From NCBI RefSeq assembly GCF_028618555.1, contig NZ_JAQITD010000020.1:1-32499 (forward strand): 32,499 nt of DNA, read 5' to 3'. This DNA is from Bartonella sp. CM31XJBT. GTDB lineage: Bacteria; Pseudomonadota; Alphaproteobacteria; Rhizobiales; Rhizobiaceae. Position 1 is the first letter of the stretch. Every line of letters starts with the position of its first letter. A program made the position numbers and the translations under genes. This document shows positions 15,282 through 24,655 of this stretch, in pieces. The notes under the pieces were generated by a model, which saw nothing but the letters and a program-made list of their open reading frames with translations, was not told the DNA's origin and ran no database searches.

Positions 15282-15791
15282 AAGTAGATTTTATTTATAT
15301 AAAATTATTTTTATATAGGATGTGTTTTATCTTTAATGATGACTTTTAATTTTAAAAATTGATGTCTAATAATAACTCACTGTTTTATATATTGAATAGT
15401 TCATTATATCGTAAAATTTTTTTCATTTTGAAGCTATTTATGCGGTTCAATCAAAAGTATTCACTTGCACGTTATATGTGAAATTATTGTATAAATGGAC
15501 ATTTGAGAAATAAATAAAATGTTCTTATAAACTCTTTCAAAGGCAAGGGGGGGTTGCTAAGATTGAGAGTTGGAAAATAGTATGATGGTATGGCTTTTAT
15601 TATAAATAAAGATGGGGCTGATCAATCGATTTCATTTTTACCATTTACGGGAGTCACTGTGAAAGAGGCTTGGGGGATTTAAGAGATATCTCTTTAAAAA
15701 AGCGTGTGACTGCATAATACAATAGCGAGAATGTCATGATTTCTGAAGGCTTTCTCAGGATTCTCAACAATTTAGCTCGTTATCTTTGTTT
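15282..15791. other. Gap without a convincing gene
   Basis: AT-rich, with a G7 run at 15547-15553. One frame of 30 codons (15590-15682, MAFIINKDGADQSIS to EAWGI) has protein-like composition but no ribosome-binding site and no known relative. It could be a small protein or a gene relic. Confidence 0.35.
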
Positions 15792-16000
15792 TTACTGTAA
15801 AACACTATTAGTTTGGGAGGATATAAAGTCTACAAAACTTTATGCATTAAATTTTTTATGACAGTGTGATGAATATCCAAGGTAAGGTTGTTTGTAAAGC
15901 GTTGAAGTGGTTAGCAGGAGGAACAACCTGTTAGATAAGACGTCGGAGTGTTTACAGACTTGTTTTATGTTTTTTGCTTTTAGGATGGGGAGGAGGTTAT
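15792..16000 (+). repeat. Dispersed intergenic element, copy 3
   Basis: It begins TTACTGTAAAA like copy 2. It shares AAGGTA..TTGT.TGTAAAG (about 15874-15900) with copy 2 and GGAGTGTTTACAGA (15945-15958) with the other copies. It ends with GGGGAGGAGGTTA (15985-15997) as in copy 1. No gene overlaps it convincingly. The gap continues to 16436 with nothing else supported. Confidence 0.5.
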
Positions 16001-16436
16001 GTGGGGTGTATGGAGATAATATATGACCTTGATTGTTGTTTCTTTCATTTTTCAAAATGATTGCTTCATGAGCAGGCTTTTAAGTTTAATTCCTTTATTG
16101 AGTACAAATCATTCTTTCTTTGGAAAAAAATATATGAGACCGATTCATTGCTGATGGAGCTTAATAATTCATCTCTGATGAAAGAAATCGTAATTTATAA
16201 TATGCAAATAATTGCTGTGTTCTCTTATAAAGGCGCGGTAGTTTGAAAAAAGTAATCTTATTTGTGCTATTTTAAAATGAATCAATTGCTTTTTGCGTTC
16301 ATTGCAAAAAATACATCCGGTAGGATATTGCGTTTCTACTTTATTGCAAAAATCCTATTCCATTACTTTTATTAACGAATCCCTCATGTCTAAAAACTTT
16401 AGAAAAAACAACAAATTACGTAGAATAAAAGAAAAG

Positions 16437-16511
16437 TGGCTCCCCGGGCCGGATTCGAACCAGCGACCAACCGGTTAACAGCCGGTTGCTCTACCGCTGA
16501 GCTACCGGGGA
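16437..16511 (-). tRNA. tRNA-Asn (anticodon GUU)
   Basis: On the minus strand the acceptor is TCCCCGG/CCGGGGA with encoded CCA (16437-16439). The D arm is GCTC..GAGC, the anticodon loop contains GTT between CCGGC and GCCGG-like arms, and the T arm is CTGG-TTCGAAT-CCGG. Length is 75 nt including CCA. Confidence 0.95.
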
Positions 16512-16695
16512 ACGGTGCCCAATCATTTAATTGAAAAGGCTATAGCAAAGCAATACTGATTTGCAAAGGATAAAATTACTTTTTTTAAAAAAATATGATA
16601 AATTGTGTAATAAGAGGAAAAAAGGCGAGAGAAGATTTCTACACCTTGACGGATGCGTTGCCTTCCCTTATTGAAACCTTTATGTTTGTTGACGA

Positions 16696-16769
16696 GGCCT
16701 CGTGGCGGAATGGTTACGCAGAGGACTGCAAATCCTTGTATCCCGGTTCGATTCCGGGCGAGGCCTCCA
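16696..16769 (+). tRNA. tRNA-Cys (anticodon GCA)
   Basis: The acceptor is GGCCTCG/CGAGGCC with encoded CCA (16767-16769). The anticodon arm is AGGA-CTGCAAA-TCCT, giving GCA, and the T arm is CCCGG-TTCGATT-CCGGG. No intron is present. Confidence 0.95.
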
Positions 16770-16885
16770 GCCGATTTTAAACGAAACGGCTTTTAGGGGA
16801 GATGAGGTATAGGAAAATAGATTATTTCCCTCTATTCTTGTGAAGACACTTTTGTATGAGAGATTATACAGTTAAAATCTAATTG

Positions 16886-16913
16886 TTGACTGTAGCATCC
16901 TTTTTTGTAATGC
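16886..16913 (+). promoter_or_regulatory. Candidate promoter of the methyltransferase gene
   Basis: TTGACT (16886-16891), a 16-base spacer and TAATGC (16908-16913). The -10 is poor. It lies about 75 bases before the start codon. Confidence 0.35.
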
Positions 16914-16989
16914 CCATAGTTTAAGAGATCTTTATCCCTTATTGTCGCTGTTTGGTTTGTTTTTTGTAGGTTAGGAGAAAATATTCGTT

Positions 16990-17664
16990 ATGGTTGCAGA
17001 TTTTGCTGAGCTTCGTCGCAAAATGGTTGACAATCAAATTCGTACAGTCGATGTAACGGATTTATCAGTTCTTGAAGCCTTTTTAACGGTGTCTCGTGAA
17101 GATTTTGTATCGGAAGATATGAAAGTGTTAAGTTATCTTGATACCGATATTGTTCTATGTCCAGAGCAAGATGGGGTTCCTGCACGCTATTTGATGAAAC
17201 CTGCATCTCTAGCGAAATTACTACAGCTTGCCGCTTTAAAATCATCAGATGTTGTTTTAGATATTGGTGCAAATAGTGGTTATTGTGCAGCGTTGCTTGC
17301 AAAACTTGCAGGGTCTGTGATTGCGCTGGAAAGTAATAAATCTCTCTTTGAACGTGCTCTTGAAGCTTTAGAACGTAATCAATGTGATAATGTGGTTGTC
17401 GTTCATGGTCCATTAGAGCAAGGATATGCTGTTGAGGGACCTTATGATGTGATTTTCATTGAGGGATCTGTTGATTTTATTCCTCAGGGTATCTTTGATC
17501 AAATGAAAGACTGTGGACGTCTTGTTGTGGTTGAAGGGTATGGAAATGCTGCTGTTGCACAAATCTATATAAAAGAAGATGGGATCATCTCGGCTCGTCG
17601 TGCTTTTAATCTCGCTGTAAAGCCTCTTCCTTGTTTTTTCAAAACACCTGGTTTTGTGTTTTAG
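16990..17664 (+). CDS. PCMT-family methyltransferase
   Basis: A 224-aa Rossmann-fold SAM-dependent methyltransferase of the protein-L-isoaspartate O-methyltransferase type. The N-terminus (LRRKMVDNQIRTVDVTD) and the SAM loop VLDIGANSGY (89-98) are clear. The segment where genuine isoaspartyl enzymes have an SQPY-like catalytic stretch reads ARYLMKPASLAKLLQ, so isoaspartate repair is doubtful. AGGAGA lies 12 bases before the ATG. TolC follows after 66 bases. This PCMT-like gene next to tolC is a layout I associate with Rhizobiales, and a link to the outer membrane is only inferred. Confidence 0.82.
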   Translation: MVADFAELRRKMVDNQIRTVDVTDLSVLEAFLTVSREDFVSEDMKVLSYLDTDIVLCPEQDGVPARYLMKPASLAKLLQLAALKSSDVVLDIGANSGYCAALLAKLAGSVIALESNKSLFERALEALERNQCDNVVVVHGPLEQGYAVEGPYDVIFIEGSVDFIPQGIFDQMKDCGRLVVVEGYGNAAVAQIYIKEDGIISARRAFNLAVKPLPCFFKTPGFVF

Positions 17665-17730
17665 TGCTTGTTTGTTTTGTGAATAAAAGATAATTTTGTA
17701 ATTTATTTGGGGTTTGTTATTGTGTGTATT

Positions 17731-19023
17731 ATGTTTAGAATAAACAAGAAGTTTCAGGCATGTTTATTACTGGTGTTGAGTGTTTTACTATCAGAGACTG
17801 TTTGTGCTGAAACATTGATGGATGCCTTTTCTAAGGCTTATAAATATAATGCTAAGTTGAATAGTGAACGTGCAGCTGTGCGTATATCCAGTGATGATGT
17901 TGTCATTGCGCGATCAGGGTTATTGCCACAAGTTGAGGGGGTTGGGAACTATGGGCGGAATAAGTCTTTTACAGGTCCTTATGTCACTTCTGGGTCTATA
18001 GGAGTGAGATTAAATCAAAGATTATTTGATGGTTTTATCACGCAAAATATCTTTTCTTCAGCTCAAGTTAAGTTGCAGGCTCAGCGTGAATATCTTCGTA
18101 ATGTTGAACAAAATACGTTTCTAGAGGTGGTGACCGCTTATGCTAATGTCTATCACGCACGTCGTGTTGCCGATCTTCGGAGAGAAAATTTGGCAGCTCT
18201 TGAGGAACACGTTCGTTCCAATAAAGCAAAATTTGATGTGGGTGAAGGAGGGCATGTTGATCTTGCTCAAGCTCAAGCTGCACGTTCCGTGGCGGTTTCA
18301 GAGCTGAGTCTTGCTCGTGCTGATGTAAAAGCAGCAGAGGCAGTGTATCGACAAGTTATTGGTTCTGATCCTGAAAAGTTAAAACGCCCACCCATAGCCA
18401 AAGATTTTCCCGTCAACCTTGATATGGCTTACCAAATGAGCGTTGTGATGCATCCAGCAATCCTTTATGCTAAATATTTAATTGATGCGAGTGCTTATAA
18501 TGTAAAGGCGAAAGAAGGGGCATTGCTCCCTAAAGTTGATTTTTCTGCAACAGCATCTTATAATCGAATCTACAGCGGGGTTGGAGAAGATGGCGTTTCT
18601 AAATCTGTAGGATTGTCAGTAAGTGTCCCAATCTTTGAAGGAGGGCGTACGTCTGCGCAAATTCGCCAATCAAGGGAACAGCTTGGACAGGCGCAGCTTC
18701 AACTCGATTTGGCGCATAGTAATACGAGGCAAGCACTGACTTCTGCTTGGTTTCAGTTGGAGGGTGCACGCTCATCTGTTATTGCTTACCGTGAAAGTGT
18801 TCGTGCTGCTGAAATTGCTCTGAAAGGTCGTGTTCAAGAAAATCGCGTAGGGCAAGCAACGACGCTGGATGTTTTAAATTCTCGTACTCTATTGATTAAT
18901 GCTCAGATTGCGCTTGCAATGGCGGAGCGTAATGCTGTTGTGGCGAGCTATAGTGTTCAATCTTCTATTGGTAAATTGACTGCAAGTTATTTAGGTTTAA
19001 AAACAATTAAATATATCCGATAA
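17731..19023 (+). CDS. tolC: TolC-family outer-membrane efflux/secretion channel
   Basis: The outer-membrane exit duct for tripartite efflux pumps and type I secretion. It has 430 aa from the ATG at 17731. A TTG eight codons upstream is open, but it would put extra residues before the signal peptide. The signal peptide is MFRINKK, a Leu-rich core, then VCA-ET near residue 26. Two repeated halves carry the long periplasmic helices (RNVEQNTFLEVVTAYANVY, then NTRQALTSAWFQLEGARSS) and the family's GLLPQVEG and GALLPKVDF strands. No frame damage. Partner pump genes are not in this window. Confidence 0.9.
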   Translation: MFRINKKFQACLLLVLSVLLSETVCAETLMDAFSKAYKYNAKLNSERAAVRISSDDVVIARSGLLPQVEGVGNYGRNKSFTGPYVTSGSIGVRLNQRLFDGFITQNIFSSAQVKLQAQREYLRNVEQNTFLEVVTAYANVYHARRVADLRRENLAALEEHVRSNKAKFDVGEGGHVDLAQAQAARSVAVSELSLARADVKAAEAVYRQVIGSDPEKLKRPPIAKDFPVNLDMAYQMSVVMHPAILYAKYLIDASAYNVKAKEGALLPKVDFSATASYNRIYSGVGEDGVSKSVGLSVSVPIFEGGRTSAQIRQSREQLGQAQLQLDLAHSNTRQALTSAWFQLEGARSSVIAYRESVRAAEIALKGRVQENRVGQATTLDVLNSRTLLINAQIALAMAERNAVVASYSVQSSIGKLTASYLGLKTIKYIR

Positions 19024-19272
19024 TGTATAAAAATATCTCTTTAATCTTAAATTATTTTAGTTTTTAAAAGATTAGTAAATCAACAGTTGAATATGTTAAA
19101 AAATATTGCGGCGAGATATTATCTTTATAAAGTGTAGAAAACTGTGTGTAGCGCCCTCTTTATGACAAGCATATTTGAAAATATCGTGGGAGGCATGTTG
19201 ATCTTATAATTCTTTTGCATACACTGAAAATATGATTCTATTTGTTGTTGCGTCTTTGAGAGGTTGTAAAGT

Positions 19273-19827
19273 ATGGTACAGAGTTCAAGCGTGTTACGTG
19301 AGCCAAGTATGGATGAAATTTTAACATCTATTCGTGAAATAATCGAAGAAAATGCGGTTCAATCTGATCACTTTTTAAATGAAGATGTTGCAGTGAATGC
19401 TTCAGAAGTTGCATCAGAGAGTATTTATGATACAGCCTTATCGGTTGATGATGCTATGAAAGCTTTAGCTGATCGTATTGGTCTTTCATCTGAAAATCAA
19501 GGGGGGAAGATAACGCAAGAGAAAGAGGATATAGAGGCAGAAAATAATACAGTTGGTATGGATATGCAAAAGATGAAGCTTTCTTCTGAAGAACGGAATT
19601 CTGTTTATAAAGCAAAAGAATATGAAGATGAGATAAGGAAATCACAGTCAGATGCAGGAAGGGATGGTCATGTGGAATTGTCTGCATATTGTATTTCTTC
19701 TGCAGAAAAGATTGCAAAGGATGTGTTGCGTCCGGCTATAGCAGAATGGTTACAGTCTAAATTGCCTATTTTGCTGGAAGATATTTTGCGTGAAGAGATT
19801 GTGAAGGCGATTAAAAAATCGTCTTAA
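19273..19827 (+). CDS. popZ: Polar organising protein PopZ (DUF2497)
   Basis: PopZ forms a polar scaffold in alphaproteobacteria, anchoring the ParB-origin complex and recruiting cell-cycle proteins. In this 184-aa protein the conserved N-terminal helix is REPSMDEILTSIREIIEE (8-25). An acidic, low-complexity middle (30-135) is the disordered linker. The conserved C-terminal oligomerisation helices run from SAEKIAKDVLRPAIAEWL to ILREEIVKAI (about 145-180). Its position just before valS is the usual one in this class. The middle is rich in Glu and Ser, as expected. Confidence 0.88.
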   Translation: MVQSSSVLREPSMDEILTSIREIIEENAVQSDHFLNEDVAVNASEVASESIYDTALSVDDAMKALADRIGLSSENQGGKITQEKEDIEAENNTVGMDMQKMKLSSEERNSVYKAKEYEDEIRKSQSDAGRDGHVELSAYCISSAEKIAKDVLRPAIAEWLQSKLPILLEDILREEIVKAIKKSS

Positions 19828-19964
19828 TTATTTTTATGTTTTTCATTTTATGGGGATTTTGTTTGCGATTTTGCGAGCTCTCTAGTGAATGGCTGAGATT
19901 CACGAGATTCTGATCAGGTTTTGATCATATATTGTGTTTTTCAGCGGCGTTATGGATGGATAGA

Positions 19965-22688
19965 ATGTTAGAAAAAAACTATGATGCTTCCTCTATAGAG
20001 CAACGGGTTGCAAAGAGATGGGAGACTCGTGGGGCTTTTAAAGCGGGAGCTGGTTCTAAAAGCGATGCAGAGCCTTTTTGCGTTATGCTTCCACCTCCTA
20101 ATGTTACAGGCTCACTTCATATGGGGCATGCGCTCAATACGACAATTCAAGATATAATAGTTAGATTTCAGCGGATGCGTGGCAGAAATGTGTTGTGGCA
20201 GCCTGGTATGGATCATGCTGGGATTGCTACACAAATGGTTGTGGAGCGTCAACTTGCAGAACGTCAAGAGCCAACGCGTCAAGAAATGGGGAGAGAAAAG
20301 TTTATTGAGCGTATTTGGGAATGGCGTTATGAAACTGGAGGCGTTATTGCAAACCAGTTGCGTCGCCTTGGGGTTTCATGTGATTGGTCGCGTGAGCGGT
20401 TTACAATGGATGAGGGGTTGTCGCAGGCGGTTCGTGAAGTCTTTGTCACGCTTTATAAGCAAGGGTTGATATATAGGGATAAGCGTCTCGTTAATTGGGA
20501 TCCTAAATTGTTGACAGCTATTTCAGATCTTGAAGTTGAGCAAAAAGAAGTTCAAGGACATTTGTGGCACTTTAGATATCCACTTGAAGGTAAAACTTTT
20601 GATCCAAATGATGCTACAACTTTTATAACAGTGGCGACAACACGACCAGAAACAATGCTTGGTGATACAGGAATTGCTGTTAATCCTGAAGATGAGCGTT
20701 ATAAAAATCTTATCGGTAAAAATGCTCTTTTGCCGCTTGTTGGTCGTAGGTTATTAATTGTGGGTGATAGCCATGCTGATCCTGAGGCTGGAAGTGGTGC
20801 TGTAAAAATCACACCAGCTCATGACTTTAATGACTTTGAAGTAGGACAGCGTAATCATTTACGCTTGATCAATATTTTTACCCAAAAAGCCGAAATTTTT
20901 CTTCGTGAAAATGAAGCATTTTTCGATGGTTTGATTTTATCAGATGAATTAAAAATGTTAGTAGAAAATCTCGATAAATCTGATCGTTTTGTTGCTCGCC
21001 AGAAGATTATTTCTTTGATGGAAGAACAGGGATATTTAGCTTCTGTTGATGATCATACCCATATGGTTCCTCATGGAGATCGCAGTGGTGTCCCTATTGA
21101 GCCTTTTTTGACAGATCAATGGTATGTTCATGCTGCTGAATTAGCAAAGCCAGCGATAGAGGCTGTTCAACAAGGAAAAACGCAGTTTGTTCCCGATAAC
21201 TGGAAAAAGACTTACTTCAATTGGATGCAGAATATTCAACCTTGGTGCATTTCTCGCCAATTATGGTGGGGACATCAGATTCCTGCTTGGTATGGTCCTG
21301 ATGGAACGGTTTTTGTTGAAAAAAGTGAAAAAGAGGCTTTAGATTCAGCTTTTGCTCATTATGGTGAGGTTGTTGACTTAATCCGTGATCCGGATGTTTT
21401 AGATACGTGGTTTTCATCAGCTCTTTGGCCTTTTTCAACATTAGGATGGCCAAATAAAACGACTGAATTATCTACTTTTTACCCAACATCTTTATCTGTG
21501 ACAGGATTTGATATTATTTTTTTCTGGGTTGCTCGTATGATGATGATGGGACTTCACTTTATGGGTGACGTTCCTTTCCCAACGGTTTATGTGCATGCTC
21601 TTGTGCGGGATCAAAAGGGCGCAAAGATGTCAAAATCAAAGGGAAATATTATTGATCCCTTAGAGCTTATTGATCAATATAGTGCTGATGCACTTCGATT
21701 TACTTTAGCTATTATGGCAGCACAAGGTCGTGATGTAAAACTTGATGTTTCCCGTATTGCTGGTTATCGTAATTTTGCTACGAAATTGTGGAATGCTACC
21801 CGATTTGCACAGATGAATGGTGTGAAGCATGATCCAGCTTTTAAACCAGAACAAGCAAAACTGGCGCTTAATCGTTGGATTTTAACAGAGTTATCTAAAA
21901 CAATTTCAGCAGTTACGACTGGTATTGAACACTATAAATTTAATGAGTCAGCTGCCACTCTTTACCGTTTCATTTGGAATACATTATGTGATTGGTATTT
22001 GGAGCTTCTCAAACCTATTTTTCAGGGGGAAAATGAAGATGCTAAAAATGAGGCTCAAGCTTGTACTGCTTGGGTTTTAGATGAAGTTTATAAACTTCTT
22101 CATCCTTTTATGCCTTATATGACGGAAGAGTTGTGGTCTCTTACAGAAACGCAAGCCATCAAGCGTGAGGATATGCTCGCATTGACAAAATGGCCAGAGG
22201 AAACATTGATAGATGAAGAAGCTGCTGATGATATTAATTGGCTTATTGATGTCGTCACGGGGATTCGGTCTGTACGTTTTGAAATGAATATTCCAGTGGC
22301 GACACAAGCACCTCTTGTTGTTGTTGAAGGAGGGGAAGTAACGCGAGAGCGTGTGAAGCGTTATGATGCACTTCTTAAAAAATTAGCGCGTATTGAAGTT
22401 ATTGATTTCTCTGATAAAGTTCCGGAAGTATCAGCACAAATGATTTTGGGAGAGGCTGTTTTTTGTTTACCATTAGGACAGTTGATTGATTTGGAGGCTG
22501 AACGTGTTCGTTTGAGGAAGGATGTCAGTAAAATTGAACAAGATATTGAAAAAATATCGCTTAAGTTAAACAACCCCAAATTTATAGCAAATGCAAAAGC
22601 AGAAATTGTTGAGCGTGAGCGGAACAGGGTTGTAGAACTGCGTGCAGCGCAGAAGAAAATATTTGTTGCTTTAGAGCGGTTAGATTGA
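19965..22688 (+). CDS. valS: Valyl-tRNA synthetase
   Basis: A class I synthetase charging tRNA-Val. It has 907 aa from the ATG at 19965 (MLEKNYDASSIEQRV); an ATG three codons earlier is also possible, and upstream TTG codons look like read-in. The HIGH signature is HMGH within PPPNVTGSLHMGH (residues about 52-55). The KMSKS signature is intact in GAKMSKSKGN (about 554-558). Editing-domain phrases such as TTRPETMLGDT and GSGAVKITPAHD are present. The C-terminal 70 residues form the usual tRNA-binding coiled coil (LEAERVRLRKDVSKIEQDIE). Full length and intact. Confidence 0.96.
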   Translation: MLEKNYDASSIEQRVAKRWETRGAFKAGAGSKSDAEPFCVMLPPPNVTGSLHMGHALNTTIQDIIVRFQRMRGRNVLWQPGMDHAGIATQMVVERQLAERQEPTRQEMGREKFIERIWEWRYETGGVIANQLRRLGVSCDWSRERFTMDEGLSQAVREVFVTLYKQGLIYRDKRLVNWDPKLLTAISDLEVEQKEVQGHLWHFRYPLEGKTFDPNDATTFITVATTRPETMLGDTGIAVNPEDERYKNLIGKNALLPLVGRRLLIVGDSHADPEAGSGAVKITPAHDFNDFEVGQRNHLRLINIFTQKAEIFLRENEAFFDGLILSDELKMLVENLDKSDRFVARQKIISLMEEQGYLASVDDHTHMVPHGDRSGVPIEPFLTDQWYVHAAELAKPAIEAVQQGKTQFVPDNWKKTYFNWMQNIQPWCISRQLWWGHQIPAWYGPDGTVFVEKSEKEALDSAFAHYGEVVDLIRDPDVLDTWFSSALWPFSTLGWPNKTTELSTFYPTSLSVTGFDIIFFWVARMMMMGLHFMGDVPFPTVYVHALVRDQKGAKMSKSKGNIIDPLELIDQYSADALRFTLAIMAAQGRDVKLDVSRIAGYRNFATKLWNATRFAQMNGVKHDPAFKPEQAKLALNRWILTELSKTISAVTTGIEHYKFNESAATLYRFIWNTLCDWYLELLKPIFQGENEDAKNEAQACTAWVLDEVYKLLHPFMPYMTEELWSLTETQAIKREDMLALTKWPEETLIDEEAADDINWLIDVVTGIRSVRFEMNIPVATQAPLVVVEGGEVTRERVKRYDALLKKLARIEVIDFSDKVPEVSAQMILGEAVFCLPLGQLIDLEAERVRLRKDVSKIEQDIEKISLKLNNPKFIANAKAEIVERERNRVVELRAAQKKIFVALERLD

Positions 22689-22724
22689 TTTCAACTTTTT
22701 CTTTTGTTAGTTTTTCATGAACGA

Positions 22725-22853
22725 TCATAAAATCTCTACTGAAATCCATTGTTTTATGTTTATCATTAAAGAGACATCTTTTAAGGCGTCCAAGCCTATT
22801 CCACGACGTAGATCATGAATGGTATAACGGTAAATCCATTGGGCTTCCCTTCT
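22725..22853 (-). pseudogene. Possible tyrosine-recombinase (integrase) scrap
   Basis: A minus-strand frame of 42 codons without a start reads WIYRYTIHDLRRGIGLDALK. The phrase YTIHDLRR resembles the HxLR box of phage-type tyrosine recombinases, but the following residues do not fit well and the catalytic Tyr is absent. Low support. Confidence 0.3.
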
Positions 22854-23108
22854 TTATGCTTGTGAAGTAACAAGCGCCGGCACCGTTCTGTCCAATCCGG
22901 ACAGCCCTTGGCACTTAAGACCGTTCATAAGAGGCATTTTTAGTTCTTTCTTACACAGAGTTTTTATCCACATAGCTTTCTCTGCTTGTAATGTGCAAGC
23001 GGATGATTTTGATTGATTTAACATGGAGCACGTTTGGAATGAGAGAATCTTACGATATTCGATGGCCTCATTCAACATGCAAAAAGGAAAATTATAATTA
23101 TAAATCAA
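22854..23108 (-). CDS. Hypothetical small ORF
   Basis: An 84-codon frame, ATG start without a clear ribosome-binding site. Composition is unremarkable, with four Cys in the first 60 residues. It ends in LSGLDRTVPALVTSQA, encoded by a GC-richer stretch (22865-22915) that forms the hairpin CTGTCC-AATCC-GGACAG. It may be debris next to the integrase-like scrap rather than a gene. No family recognised. Confidence 0.25.
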   Translation of the reverse strand: MIYNYNFPFCMLNEAIEYRKILSFQTCSMLNQSKSSACTLQAEKAMWIKTLCKKELKMPLMNGLKCQGLSGLDRTVPALVTSQA

Positions 23109-23120
23109 TTTCTTGCTTTA

Positions 23121-23310
23121 TTACTGTAAAATATCATCATTTAGAGTAGCAATATAAGGTATGTAAAATTACACATGTGGTATTTTTTTGTATGAGTGGT
23201 GAGTATTCTAAGGTAGAACTTGTGTGTAAAGTATGAAGTAACCCCATGTGAAATGATGTCAGGTGCAATCCGTTAAATAAAAAGCTGTATTGTTTATAGA
23301 TTGACGGAGA
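23121..23310 (+). repeat. Dispersed intergenic element, copy 2
   Basis: It aligns by eye with copy 1 over GTAAAATA...TTAGAGTAG.AATATAA and TACACAT...GTATTTTT, then GAGTGGTGAGTATTC, and again over CATGTGAAATGAT and GTATTGTTTATAGA. I estimate about 70% identity over the first 85 bases. The following gap (23311-23761) is AT-rich and holds no gene; it must contain the promoter of the Sel1 gene. Confidence 0.5.
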
Positions 23311-23761
23311 CAAAAAACTTCATCCTTAAGGTGGTAAGGCAGTCGTGAAGTTATAAGTTAATTATCATCATTATATTTATCCATCTTTCGTATTGTTTTT
23401 TATACTTAAACGCTTACCATTCATCATGTATTCTCTTCGTTCTCAAGTTACTGTTTAATGCACGTTATTTTATTGAACGATTTTTGCTCATACGTATAAA
23501 ATTTTAAGATCGATAAATCTTAGAATGTTAAAGGATGTGTTACAAAATATAGAATGATGATTTATATTTAAAAATCAATTTGTTATATATAAAAATGGAT
23601 ACTTAATTTTATCGAACATTTTGGATGGTTTTTATCTATTTGTTTTTTCTTTTAAAATTTTTACTTTAAAATTGCGTATGCTTCTTACTAAGAAAAAGAG
23701 TTTAAATATCTACAAAGAAATTCGTAACAGATATAATCATTAAAGTTGAGGTAGGGGGGAA

Positions 23762-24553
23762 ATGGTTAATAGGTTTCAGATATGGAAAAAAGTCACGATT
23801 GTTGTGATTTTAGGGGGATTCTTTTCGAATGTTTATGTAATAGATGTCAATAGCTTGCAAGAAGCGAATGATGGTTCGTTTTATTTTTTAAAACGTGGCA
23901 TGTCTGCTTATAAAAATGGGCATATAAATCAGGCTATTGCAGCATTACGTTGTGCAGCTAAGAGAGGCCATATTGGTGCGAATTGGAAACTTGGCTCTAT
24001 CTATGCAAACGGTGATGGTGTCTCTAAAAATGATTATAAGGCATATAATTTTTTTGCATATATTGTTGAAAAAGGTGCTGATCTTGGTTCAGAGGATGAA
24101 AGTTATGTTTCTGACGCATTGGTTAAACTTGCGGGATATATAAAAAAAGGTATTCCTCAATCACCTGTGAAACCTGATCCTTCTTATGCTGCTCATCTTT
24201 ATATGCAGGCTGCGGTAAACTATGGAAATCCTAAAGCTCAGTATCATTTAGGAAAAATATTTTTAAAGGGAGAGGGAAGGGAGAAAAATCTTATACAAGC
24301 AGCACGATGGTTTCAACTTTCAGCAAAAAAAGGAAATCCTTCCGCCCAAGCAATGCTTGGAAATATACTGCTTAAAGAAGGAAAAATTGTCCGTGGGGCA
24401 GCAATGTTAACTGCTGCCTATGAAAAAGCTAACGTAAAAGACAAAAATTGGATTCACCCTTTGCAAGAAGAGGCTTTTGCTCTTTGTAATGAATCTGAGA
24501 GACGTACAGCAATTTCACTGGTTGCTGAGATTTTAAAGAATAACAGTTTTTAA
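23762..24553 (+). CDS. exoR: ExoR-like periplasmic Sel1-repeat protein
   Basis: A 263-aa protein with an N-terminal signal-like segment (WKKVTIVVILGGFF) and about five Sel1-type helical repeats. Examples are KRGMSAYKNGHINQAIAALR, RGHIGANWKLGSIYANGDGV, GNPKAQYHLGKIFLKGEG and GNPSAQAMLGNILLKEGK. Length, repeat order, the GSEDESYVSDAL insert and the NWIHPLQEEAFAL segment match rhizobial ExoR as I remember it. ExoR is a periplasmic inhibitor of the ExoS/ChvG sensor kinase. In Bartonella the matching two-component system is BatR/BatS, so this protein may gate it. That role is inferred. GAGG lies 11 bases before the ATG. No frame damage. Confidence 0.78.
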   Translation: MVNRFQIWKKVTIVVILGGFFSNVYVIDVNSLQEANDGSFYFLKRGMSAYKNGHINQAIAALRCAAKRGHIGANWKLGSIYANGDGVSKNDYKAYNFFAYIVEKGADLGSEDESYVSDALVKLAGYIKKGIPQSPVKPDPSYAAHLYMQAAVNYGNPKAQYHLGKIFLKGEGREKNLIQAARWFQLSAKKGNPSAQAMLGNILLKEGKIVRGAAMLTAAYEKANVKDKNWIHPLQEEAFALCNESERRTAISLVAEILKNNSF

Positions 24554-24655
24554 ACATCTGATTGTAATATTTTTACATTCTCTCATCTTATATTAAACTC
24601 TGTTTCCTTGTATACAAGTTCATAGTAAAGATAGCTTTTTTTGATAATCTAACGG

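Noticed and set aside
16293..16478. 61-codon plus-strand frame ending PDSNQRPTG
   Set aside because: Its end is the antisense of tRNA-Asn, a well-known false-ORF signature.
16988..17413. 141-codon minus-strand frame opposite the PCMT-like gene
   Set aside because: It lies wholly inside a well-supported plus-strand gene, has no domain, and is the expected antisense shadow.
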